Part shown: in pieces, positions 42,389 to 49,651 of the stretch
How positions within the stretch are numbered: position 1 is the first letter of the stretch
How the letters are laid out: every line of letters starts with the position of its first letter
Virus record (IMG/VR): IMGVR_UViG_3300042482_000702
Span: 199,355 to 263,354 of that record
Direction: 5' to 3' (one strand)
Source: a virus
DNA: 64,000 nucleotides
Notes under the pieces: model-generated
What the model saw: the letters and a program-made list of their open reading frames with translations, nothing else
Database searches by the model: none
Told to the model about the DNA's origin: nothing
Program-made: the position numbers and the translations under genes

Positions 42389-42413
42389 AAAAGGAGACAA
42401 AATGTCTCCTTTT
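42389..42413 (-). terminator. Terminator upstream of the scaffold-capsid unit
   Basis: AAAAGGAGACA (42389-42399) and TGTCTCCTTTT (42403-42413) form an 11-bp stem with a 3-base loop. On the minus strand it is followed by a T-run. It ends the transcript from the packaging genes. Confidence 0.8.
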
Positions 42414-42435
42414 AGTTTAATTAATTAAAATTTTT

Positions 42436-42645
42436 TTATTCTATAACTTCGTTAATTTTACTCTCAACGATAGCGGTTATTCTCCACTCCATAGAATAAT
42501 TTTCAAATACTTTAGTGACTTTCGCCTCTACGTCGGTGGGATTGTAACCACTAACCAATTTTTCTTCTCTTAACTTTTTAAGTTTTCCTGTTTCAGTATC
42601 TACTGAATCCAATGTAATTTTTGCGATGAAATACTTTTCGTCCAT
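42436..42645 (-). CDS. Hypothetical protein, 69 residues
   Basis: Not recognised. A small beta-alpha-beta type protein (EKYFIAKITLDSVDTETGKLKKLREEKLVSGYNPTDVEAKVTKVF), acidic, without motif. It lies between the protease and the scaffold-capsid unit and ends before a strong terminator. It may be a small head protein or an assembly factor. Confidence 0.55.
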   Translation of the reverse strand: MDEKYFIAKITLDSVDTETGKLKKLREEKLVSGYNPTDVEAKVTKVFENYSMEWRITAIVESKINEVIE

Positions 42646-42659
42646 AATGTTTAATTTTT

Positions 42660-43385
42660 TTAGTATCCTAAATAATCGTTTAATTTTTTCATTAAGTCAA
42701 GCGATTTGTTTCCAGATTCGCCAACTTGTCTTTCTATTTTCATTTTTTTCTCTTCTTCCAAATTTTCATCAAAATTAAATCTATCGTCAGGATTTTGAAA
42801 AAGGTATGCTCCCGGTGTTGATGGTGATGAAACTAAATCAAAACAGATTAATTCAAAATCGTCTTGAACTTCATTTTGTTCCCCCACTTTTTTAAGAGAC
42901 CCTACACCTCTTGAAGATATCCCCAATGTAACACCTTGTCTAAGATAATTTGCAGCTAAATCACCTTTGGTTGACACAATCCCTCTTTCGTGGAAACCAG
43001 GGGATGTTAATAGTTTTATTTTACCCATTAAAACGGGTCCTTCCCACCATATCTCTGTAATTGCGTGAGACACTCTATCTAAATCAATTAACGATGATTC
43101 TGGATGATTTAATTCAGAAAGGGCAGTGCCTTTGTTAATCATTTTTTTATAGTTCTCAGCTTCTCTTTTTAATATTCTTTCAGGATACAATCTACCATTT
43201 CTATTTGGTGTGTTATATTTCTGTAGAACAGCATAAAATTCAAAAGGTTTTGAGTGGTCTAAATCTTCTTTAGACTCTTTAATCATTGCGGCATTTTTCT
43301 TATCTGTCGGTGAAATAAACCCAGCATCTTCTTCAATTAATATTCCCCTCCCTATTTCATTTGGTTTTAAAATTGTTAAATTCAT
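42660..43385 (-). CDS. Prohead protease, T4 gp21-like (S80)
   Basis: 241 residues. It contains TALSELNHPESSLIDLDRVSHAITEIWWEG (H of the catalytic pair; D-R-V-S-H), LGISSRGVGSL (nucleophile Ser in the G-x-S-S-R-G pattern) and CFDLVSSPSTPGAY, the S80/U35 prohead protease signature. It cleaves scaffold and capsid precursors during head maturation at I/L-x-E sites. The N-terminus (about 40 residues) is longer than the conserved core. Its order between portal and scaffold matches T4. Confidence 0.9.
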   Translation of the reverse strand: MNLTILKPNEIGRGILIEEDAGFISPTDKKNAAMIKESKEDLDHSKPFEFYAVLQKYNTPNRNGRLYPERILKREAENYKKMINKGTALSELNHPESSLIDLDRVSHAITEIWWEGPVLMGKIKLLTSPGFHERGIVSTKGDLAANYLRQGVTLGISSRGVGSLKKVGEQNEVQDDFELICFDLVSSPSTPGAYLFQNPDDRFNFDENLEEEKKMKIERQVGESGNKSLDLMKKLNDYLGY

Positions 43386-43401
43386 TTTGAATGTTTTATT
43401 T

Positions 43402-43408
43402 ATAAATA
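43402..43408 (-). promoter_or_regulatory. Candidate late promoter motif TATTTATAAATA
   Basis: Minus-strand AATATTTATAAATAAAAC, 16 bases before the protease ATG. It overlaps the end of the upstream gene. Confidence 0.5.
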
Positions 43409-43879
43409 TTAAACATTCTCAATTTGTACTGGTTCTTCTGACGATTTGATTTTTTTTGTTAGATAAAATTTAAAATTTTCATTTTCTAAAAAGTTATCTA
43501 AAAAGATTTGGTTAATAATTTCTTTTAGTGAATTTTTAATTTCATCAGATTTAAAGTCCATACCAATTTGAATTATAAAAAAATTAATTTCTAAATTCAT
43601 AAAAGATTTTTTTCCGGTTGATAAACCGCTTGACCTTAAATCTAAATCAACAATAAAATTTGCATCAAAAATTGTTTTGTCTAATGATTCATAGACTGAA
43701 TGTTTTATACCTCTACTCATATTAAGAACTGTCCTTGTCCAGTTATTAGATTCGTAGATTGGTTCTACCCATGTTTGAATGTTTAGGTAGAGAGATTTTA
43801 AACTCATTGAGTCCACTGTTCCGTATATTATTTTGGCAGTTTTAAACCCATGAATTTGTGAGGTTTTCCCCTTTTTCAT
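43409..43879 (-). CDS. Hypothetical protein, 156 residues
   Basis: Not recognised. A mixed alpha/beta protein (MKKGKTSQIHGFKTAKIIYG; SLYLNIQTWVEPIYESNNWTRTVLNM; LRSSGLSTGKKSFMNLEINFFIIQ). Its position between the protease and the portal-side gene suggests a head-assembly or connector role. The start uses ATG with an A-rich upstream. Confidence 0.55.
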   Translation of the reverse strand: MKKGKTSQIHGFKTAKIIYGTVDSMSLKSLYLNIQTWVEPIYESNNWTRTVLNMSRGIKHSVYESLDKTIFDANFIVDLDLRSSGLSTGKKSFMNLEINFFIIQIGMDFKSDEIKNSLKEIINQIFLDNFLENENFKFYLTKKIKSSEEPVQIENV

Positions 43880-43973
43880 TAATTTCCATATTTTCTCGTT
43901 TATTTTTTAAAAAAATAGGTGAAATTACCACAATAGTCAAAACTTTTTGAAAAGATGGGGATATATGTATTAT

Positions 43974-44168
43974 ATGTTAATAGTTAAATTAGATAAAAAC
44001 ACTACGATTGAGCGAGCTTTAAAACTTTATAAAAGTAAGGTAATAAAAACTCGACAAAGTTCTGAACTTGTTAAAAGAAAAGAATTTGTTAAAGAGTCTG
44101 TTATTAAAAGAGCTGAACTTTCTAAGGCAAAGTATGTCCAAAAGAAATTTAAGTCAAATAACGATTAA
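43974..44168 (+). CDS. rpsU: Ribosomal protein bS21 homologue
   Basis: 64 residues from the ATG at 43974 (MLIVKLDKNTTIERALKLYK). Alternative starts at 43965 (ATG) and 43947 (TTG) add only non-conserved residues. The R-A-L-K-x-Y-K core, L-V-K-R-K-E-F and the basic C-terminus (IKRAELSKAKYVQKKFK) match bacterial bS21, which sits near the anti-Shine-Dalgarno on the 30S. Tyr54 falls where the Bacteroidota protein has a conserved aromatic residue. It is the only plus-strand gene in this block, and its stop overlaps the convergent gene by 3-4 bases. Inserted copy; likely to replace or compete with host bS21. Confidence 0.85.
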   Translation: MLIVKLDKNTTIERALKLYKSKVIKTRQSSELVKRKEFVKESVIKRAELSKAKYVQKKFKSNND

Positions 44169-44884
44169 AGAGTTTCGTTTAAACTTTTAAGTTTAAAATA
44201 AGTTAGTTTGTCGTATTTCTCAGATATTACCTTGGATAAGGTATCATTGATTCTGCTATTAACTGAACTATCATCGGAGGTAGATTTCATTTTAGTTAAT
44301 TTACTAACAACACTTTCTTTAATCACATTAAAATCTTCGTTAAGAGTACTATCATCTTCAGATAGTAATTTAAACAATTCGTCTTTATCTGATTCGTTTA
44401 AAGATTCAATGTAATTACTAATTGTTTGATTTGCAATACTAACCATCGCTTTTAAAGGTATGTTAACACTTTCAGTTTTAGTGATAGGTAATTTTCTTAA
44501 AGTTTCTGAAATAATTTTTTTACTTTTAATTCTTGATTCGATTGTTAGAACATCTCTTGAAAATAATTTATCAATATTATCGTATGAGTCATTTGATTTA
44601 GAATCTTTAACCCATTCGTTTAATTTTTTAATTTCTGATGTAGATATTTTGTTTACAGTGTTTTCATATATAGTGATACATTCGTTAATGTAATCACTCA
44701 CATATGATTCCGACAATGCTTTCGGTGAATTTAATTCATCGTACATATAGAAAATTTTACTGATGTTTTTATTCTCTAACACCAATTTTTTAAAATTTTT
44801 TATTTCTTGTTTAAATGTTCCGTTATTATATGATTCTAATAACACATTTTCTATTTTCGATTTTAATATACCAAACTTTGTCAT
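44165..44884 (-). CDS. Hypothetical helical protein, possible prohead core component
   Basis: 239 residues from the ATG at 44882-44884 (MTKFGILKSKIENVLLES); a frame extended to 44914 overlaps the portal gene end. Almost wholly helical, Ser/Lys/Glu-rich, with LYELNSPKALSES-like and SLNESDKDELFKLLSEDDSTLNE segments in part. The position directly after the portal corresponds to T4 genes 67/68. An S-E-S junction (KALSES) could be a protease site. Function is inferred from order only. Confidence 0.5.
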   Translation of the reverse strand: MTKFGILKSKIENVLLESYNNGTFKQEIKNFKKLVLENKNISKIFYMYDELNSPKALSESYVSDYINECITIYENTVNKISTSEIKKLNEWVKDSKSNDSYDNIDKLFSRDVLTIESRIKSKKIISETLRKLPITKTESVNIPLKAMVSIANQTISNYIESLNESDKDELFKLLSEDDSTLNEDFNVIKESVVSKLTKMKSTSDDSSVNSRINDTLSKVISEKYDKLTYFKLKSLNETL

Positions 44885-44899
44885 TTTTCTTTTTTTATT

Positions 44900-44906
44900 A
44901 TAAATA
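44900..44906 (-). promoter_or_regulatory. Candidate late promoter motif TATTTAT
   Basis: Minus-strand GATATTTATAATAAAAAAAG, 15 bases before the 44884 ATG. It also supports that start. Confidence 0.45.
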
Positions 44907-46772
44907 TCAATCATTTAGAAGTTTATTCAATTCAGTCTCAATATCTCCTAAAGAATTTCTAGATTTAGATAAATCAATATAAGAATCGTCATCGGTCATA
45001 TTACCACTTTCCAATAAAATATTCCAATTTTCTTTTCTTTTAAATGATTCTGGTGTTAGTTCACCTTCACCACCTGCTTCTGGTGCTGGTGGGAGTTCTT
45101 CACCTCCTAATGCAGGTTCTCCACCCAATTCTGATTCACCTCCAAAATCACCTCCACCAAAACTTCCTCCACCGCCCGGTGGTGGTGGTGCTGGAACTTC
45201 AGCTGATTGTGTTGTTCCTGATTTACTACCATATAACTTATCAATATTATCAAATATACCTGTGTGAGAAATTATTGTTGCTGTGTTAGTTAATTCAGCC
45301 CCAACAGCTTTTTCTATTCTTTGTTGTTGTAAATCTAATTTAATTTCATCATCAGAGAATCCTAATACGTGTTTTTTAGCCCAAGTAACAGATACAGGTG
45401 CAATACCTTCTATCGCCGTTACGGCATCTTTATACAATAATATTTTTTCTTTCCAAACATCAATTTTTAATAAATCTGCTTGGGTTGATGGATTAGTTAA
45501 ACTTAATCTAAAGTTGGATAATTCATCTTCAAACCCTAATAAAAATAAATGAACAATTGCTATTTTATTTAATTCGGCAATCATACATTTTTGTATTCTA
45601 TTGATAGTTCTTGCAAAACGAATATCTTGTAATGATAAGTTTTTACCATCTCCAACAGTTTCTTCAAATCCTAAAAATGCTTTAGGAACTCTAAGAGCTG
45701 TTAGTAATTTCTTTTGGATATATTCTATATCGGCAATTTCCGCCAAATTCTGTGCTCCTGGTAATGTTTCTATTGGAGATGTCGCTGCTGGGTCACGAAC
45801 AGGTATAAAATAATCTTGGTCAACAGCCATTTGATTAAATCTCATATCCACATTTCCAGTTTTAGAATCAACAACTTGGTCTCTTTTAAATTTATTAGCA
45901 ACTCTTTGTACGTATGGTTCAACATCTTTATCATCCATATTACCAACAAACACTTTAAAAACTCTTCTTTCAGGTGCTCGCGATGTTCTATAAATTAACA
46001 TTGCATCTTCAGATAATAATAATTGCTTCCAAATACGACGAGCCTTTTCTAACATAGAAGTACCATAAGGAAGTTTTCTATCATCACCTAATAATCTAAA
46101 ATGAGCGACTTCCCAAGAGTTAAACTCCATATCTTTAGCTTTCCACTTAAATCGTAATCCTTTGTTTTCTGCAGGTTCATCAACATTTGCCGATTTTGCT
46201 GCCATACCTCTTTCTAATCTCTCAATTTCTATGTTTGGTAATTGCATACAACCAACAATTCCTTTTTCGGCGTCAAGTTTTAAATACACAAAATTATCAC
46301 CATATTTACAAGTATTTCTTGTCCACATTGGTAAATTGGTGTTAAGGTCTAAAACATTATTAAATAAATCTGAAATAATTCCTTTTATCCTTTTTGACTC
46401 TGAATAAATTTGTAACATATGACCATTTTGGTCAACTGTGGTAGATTCTTCACCATAGATATCTAAAGCTGCCGAAATTTCCGGTGTATATTCCATACTC
46501 TCATAATCATAAAATGATGCTAAACGAGTTGGTTCATAATAAACCGCTTGAGTGTATAAATTACTTTCAATTTTTGTCCACTGATTGGCTAGATAATATG
46601 TTTGTTGTGCCTGAAGTTTTTCTCGTTCATATTCGGCTTGGGAAGTAGTTTTTAATAATTCTTTTTTATCTAACTTATATGTTGGATAATCTTGATTTAA
46701 AAGAGCATTTGGACCAAAAGCTCTGGATAATCTTTGCCAAACAGTTAAGTCGTTATTTTGATTGTTTTCCAT
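44907..46772 (-). CDS. Portal protein, T4 gp20-like
   Basis: 621 residues. Characteristic T4-type portal segments: YDYESMEYTPEISAALDIYGEEST, PMWTRNTCKYGDNFVYLKL, RTSRAPERRVFKVFVGNMDDKDVEPYVQ (in pieces) and LLTALRVPKAFLGFEETVGDG. They are followed by a helical region and a Gly/Pro/Glu-rich C-terminal tail (PPPGGGGSFGGGDFGGESEL). It forms the dodecameric ring for DNA entry and nucleates prohead assembly. The tail is unusually long and low-complexity. Located between two fibre-like genes and the head genes. Confidence 0.9.
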   Translation of the reverse strand: MENNQNNDLTVWQRLSRAFGPNALLNQDYPTYKLDKKELLKTTSQAEYEREKLQAQQTYYLANQWTKIESNLYTQAVYYEPTRLASFYDYESMEYTPEISAALDIYGEESTTVDQNGHMLQIYSESKRIKGIISDLFNNVLDLNTNLPMWTRNTCKYGDNFVYLKLDAEKGIVGCMQLPNIEIERLERGMAAKSANVDEPAENKGLRFKWKAKDMEFNSWEVAHFRLLGDDRKLPYGTSMLEKARRIWKQLLLSEDAMLIYRTSRAPERRVFKVFVGNMDDKDVEPYVQRVANKFKRDQVVDSKTGNVDMRFNQMAVDQDYFIPVRDPAATSPIETLPGAQNLAEIADIEYIQKKLLTALRVPKAFLGFEETVGDGKNLSLQDIRFARTINRIQKCMIAELNKIAIVHLFLLGFEDELSNFRLSLTNPSTQADLLKIDVWKEKILLYKDAVTAIEGIAPVSVTWAKKHVLGFSDDEIKLDLQQQRIEKAVGAELTNTATIISHTGIFDNIDKLYGSKSGTTQSAEVPAPPPPGGGGSFGGGDFGGESELGGEPALGGEELPPAPEAGGEGELTPESFKRKENWNILLESGNMTDDDSYIDLSKSRNSLGDIETELNKLLND

Positions 46773-46801
46773 CTTAATAATTTAAATATTTTTTTTTATT
46801 A

Positions 46802-46808
46802 ATAAATA
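46802..46808 (-). promoter_or_regulatory. Candidate late promoter motif TATTTAT for the portal gene
   Basis: Minus-strand AACTATTTATTAATAAAA, 29 bases before the portal ATG. The 115 bases between this gene and the 46888 stop hold no gene and no clear terminator. Confidence 0.4.
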
Positions 46809-46887
46809 GTTTATAAGTTGGATTAAACTTGGTGGTTATTATTGTTATCTACCATATTAAAATAATTATAGTTAATCATATATATTA

Positions 46888-48954
46888 TTAATAAGTTTTA
46901 TTTAGTATAAAGATATCACTATAGATGTTGTTTCCTGTAGATGCAGCACCCCATTCAGCTGTAACATTTAATGTATTACTGATTGTTGTATCGAATGTTG
47001 TGTTATTCAATACGTTAAATCCGAATCCTTGGACAGAAGCATTGTTAGTTTTTGTGTAATGGAAACTACCTAAAGAAACAATTGATGCTACAGTAGTAGT
47101 TCCAACTTGTCTAATTGTAAAATCAACATTTAAAGACCACACATCGTCTACAACACTGCTTCCAAGAGATTGTACACCACTATCTAAAAGAATTGTAGAC
47201 CCTGTTCTCATTCTAATTATAATAGTTTGATTATTGTTTGCATTCATAACACCACCAAAAACTGCTCTAAAACTATCTCCAACACTAAAACCATTAGCAG
47301 GTACACTTAATGTACCAACTCCTGTACCAATTAAAGTTGATTCAGTTATTGTATCGCTCACAATAGTACTGTTAGCTGTTTGTACATATAGTCCATATAC
47401 TAATGGTGCTGGAAAAACTGGTGAAGTACCACTAGAACCTGAAGAACCACTCGTTCCCGAAGAACCGCTAGTTCCTGATGAACCATCAATCCCCGCAATT
47501 GCCGGTGATAATGTTGTTGTTACTTGTCCGATACTTGCATCGTTAAAGTACATTGTAAGTACTTTAGTGTAAGGTGAATTAATAGCTATACCATATAATT
47601 CTATAAGAATTCTATCTGACGGTACAATATTAGATGCCGGAATAGGTATTGACCATAGTTTTAAAGTAGGGACAAGGTAATTATCTATCGGGACAGGAAT
47701 AGGTGTAGTTGTAGATAACAATGTAGTTGTTCCACCAGTATGATACGCATATACTCTTGCATATATTCCGTGGTCAGCGTTTACTGCCGTAGTATTAACG
47801 TATAATTCAAAATTCCAATTTCCACCCACAATATTACTAATATTGGGGTCATTATTAGGTGTTATAAATGTCCCAAATAATTGTGCTGTTGTTCCTGATA
47901 ATGTTTGAGATAAAGATGTTTGTCCGCTAATACTAATTACCCGGTTTAAATCATAATATGATGCACTTCCATCACCTTGGTTAGGTGTATCTCTATTGAA
48001 GTAATAAACTAACCCTGTTGAAAATCCGTTAATACCGCTTGTTCCTGATGAACCGCTTGGTCCCATAGAACCTGAATTCCCATTTACCCCACTCGTTCCC
48101 GATGAACCACTTGTTCCGCTTGAACCATTGGCCCCTGATGTTCCCGATGAACCACTTGTTCCGCTTGAACCATTTCCACCTGCAGCACCTCCTAAATTAA
48201 CGAGCCAAGATGAATAATTCCCCGAACCTACTATATTACTAATATCAACAACCATATCACCATTTGACGGGTTATAACTAACAACCATACCAATCATATG
48301 GTTTGAGAGGTCATAGGCTATAATTACGTCTTGAGCAATACTATACCCTAAGTTAGTCCCAACAACAAAAGTCCCTGTACTTCCTGTTTGGATTGTTAAA
48401 GGTGTCGAAGATGTTGTTCTATATAAATCACCTGAAAAACCACTAGAACCTGATGAACCACTTGTTCCTGATGAACCTGATGTTCCACTTGAGCCGCTAG
48501 TCCCTGAAGTACCGTTAGTACCAACACATATTCCATTATCTATAATGGTTGCGCCACCATCCGCAAATATCTCACCTGACATATAACAATCTGTATATGT
48601 CATTCCAGCACTTACCGTACCAATTTGAATGATGTAATTACAAGTTGTTCCTGTATAATTTATGGTGGTAATACCACCACTATTATCAATCGTATAACTT
48701 TTACAAGTTTGACCATTTATTCCCGATGTTCCACTAGTTCCCGATGTTCCACTAGTTCCTGATTCACCACTAGTTCCTGATTCACCACTTGTTCCCGATG
48801 AACCGCTAGCTCCCGAAAATTGTTGAGTTAAGGCTGAAAAATAAATTGAATTGGTTTCTCCTGACGGGATAACATCGTAGTTTACAATAACCATCAACGA
48901 GTCTGATTGACCGGATGATACTAATGGTAATTGTGATATAGGTAAATTAGGCAT
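46888..48954 (-). CDS. Collagen-like tail fibre or decoration protein
   Basis: 688 residues. The N-terminal anchor (MPNLPISQLPLVSSGQSDSL) is like that of the protein starting at 12067. Four Gly-Thr-Ser-Gly / Gly-Ser-Ser-Gly stretches (plus-strand 48725-48825, 48440-48520, 48040-48180, 47428-47510) alternate with beta-rich domains. One of these (YYFNRDTPNQGDGSASYYDL) resembles the second folded domain of the giant fibre. The C-terminal 140 residues form a Thr-rich beta domain (TTFDTTISNTLNVTAEWGA). Collagen-like repeats suggest a trimer. It lies between terminase and portal, where T4 carries sheath and tube genes. Confidence 0.7.
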   Translation of the reverse strand: MPNLPISQLPLVSSGQSDSLMVIVNYDVIPSGETNSIYFSALTQQFSGASGSSGTSGESGTSGESGTSGTSGTSGTSGINGQTCKSYTIDNSGGITTINYTGTTCNYIIQIGTVSAGMTYTDCYMSGEIFADGGATIIDNGICVGTNGTSGTSGSSGTSGSSGTSGSSGSSGFSGDLYRTTSSTPLTIQTGSTGTFVVGTNLGYSIAQDVIIAYDLSNHMIGMVVSYNPSNGDMVVDISNIVGSGNYSSWLVNLGGAAGGNGSSGTSGSSGTSGANGSSGTSGSSGTSGVNGNSGSMGPSGSSGTSGINGFSTGLVYYFNRDTPNQGDGSASYYDLNRVISISGQTSLSQTLSGTTAQLFGTFITPNNDPNISNIVGGNWNFELYVNTTAVNADHGIYARVYAYHTGGTTTLLSTTTPIPVPIDNYLVPTLKLWSIPIPASNIVPSDRILIELYGIAINSPYTKVLTMYFNDASIGQVTTTLSPAIAGIDGSSGTSGSSGTSGSSGSSGTSPVFPAPLVYGLYVQTANSTIVSDTITESTLIGTGVGTLSVPANGFSVGDSFRAVFGGVMNANNNQTIIIRMRTGSTILLDSGVQSLGSSVVDDVWSLNVDFTIRQVGTTTVASIVSLGSFHYTKTNNASVQGFGFNVLNNTTFDTTISNTLNVTAEWGAASTGNNIYSDIFILNKTY

Positions 48955-48956
48955 AG

Positions 48957-49631
48957 TTAATTGATTAGAATTTTATTATTATTTTCTTGGTCTAATGTAA
49001 AATAATTCTCTTGTAATAAATAGTTTGTATCTTCAATTTGTGTGGGTGTGGGTGTGGGTGTTGGTGTTGGTGTTGGTGTTTCAGTATTTGTCGGAGTAGG
49101 AGTATTAGTTGGTGTTTGGGTGTTTGTCGGAGTAGGAGTATTAGTTGGTGTTTGAGTGTTTGTTGGTGTTTGAGTAGGCGTATTAGTTGGTGTTGGCGTA
49201 TTAGTAGGCGTTGGTGGTGGTGGTAAATAACTTAAAACACAAGTCTTATTTAATTCAGTGATACATATAACATATTGACCATAATAATATTCTGTATAAT
49301 ATACATAGGGTAATACTACAGAACCTAAATCTATTGTACCTCCTGTTAGAGGGTTATAGGTTATATTTCCGCAATATCCGCTGTAATTATTTGTCGATAT
49401 TGTAAATTTAGGTGTAGGAATTAATTCAAAACTACCAGTAAAATCACAATCAATTATAAATGCCGGTGTTGGTGTTACCGGAATTTTACGGTAAGAATCA
49501 TTATCTTGTTTACTACTTAATTTATTAAAACCTGGTGGGATAACCTGAACATTAAAGATATTTTGTCCATCAACAACTAGTCGTGAACCCCCAATAATAT
49601 TCCCTGATTTTTTTCTATTAACAAATCCCAT
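48957..49631 (-). CDS. Pro-Thr-rich virion protein, 224 residues
   Basis: A small head (MGFVNRKKSGNIIGGSRLVV) and a beta-rich middle are followed by about 65 residues of T-P-T-N-T-P-T-Q type repeats (plus-strand 49039-49215). A short C-terminal tail follows (YLLQENYFTLDQENN). The Pro-Thr stalk resembles those of the proteins at 10459 and 12206. No motif known. It starts 20 bases after terminase; an extended spacer or glycan acceptor is possible. Confidence 0.55.
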   Translation of the reverse strand: MGFVNRKKSGNIIGGSRLVVDGQNIFNVQVIPPGFNKLSSKQDNDSYRKIPVTPTPAFIIDCDFTGSFELIPTPKFTISTNNYSGYCGNITYNPLTGGTIDLGSVVLPYVYYTEYYYGQYVICITELNKTCVLSYLPPPPTPTNTPTPTNTPTQTPTNTQTPTNTPTPTNTQTPTNTPTPTNTETPTPTPTPTPTPTQIEDTNYLLQENYFTLDQENNNKILIN

Positions 49632-49644
49632 CTTCTTTTAATTA

Positions 49645-49651
49645 ATAAATA
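49645..49651 (-). promoter_or_regulatory. Candidate late promoter motif TATTTAT
   Basis: Minus-strand GATAATATTTATTAATTAAA, 13 bases before the 49631 ATG, touching the terminase stop. Confidence 0.4.
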
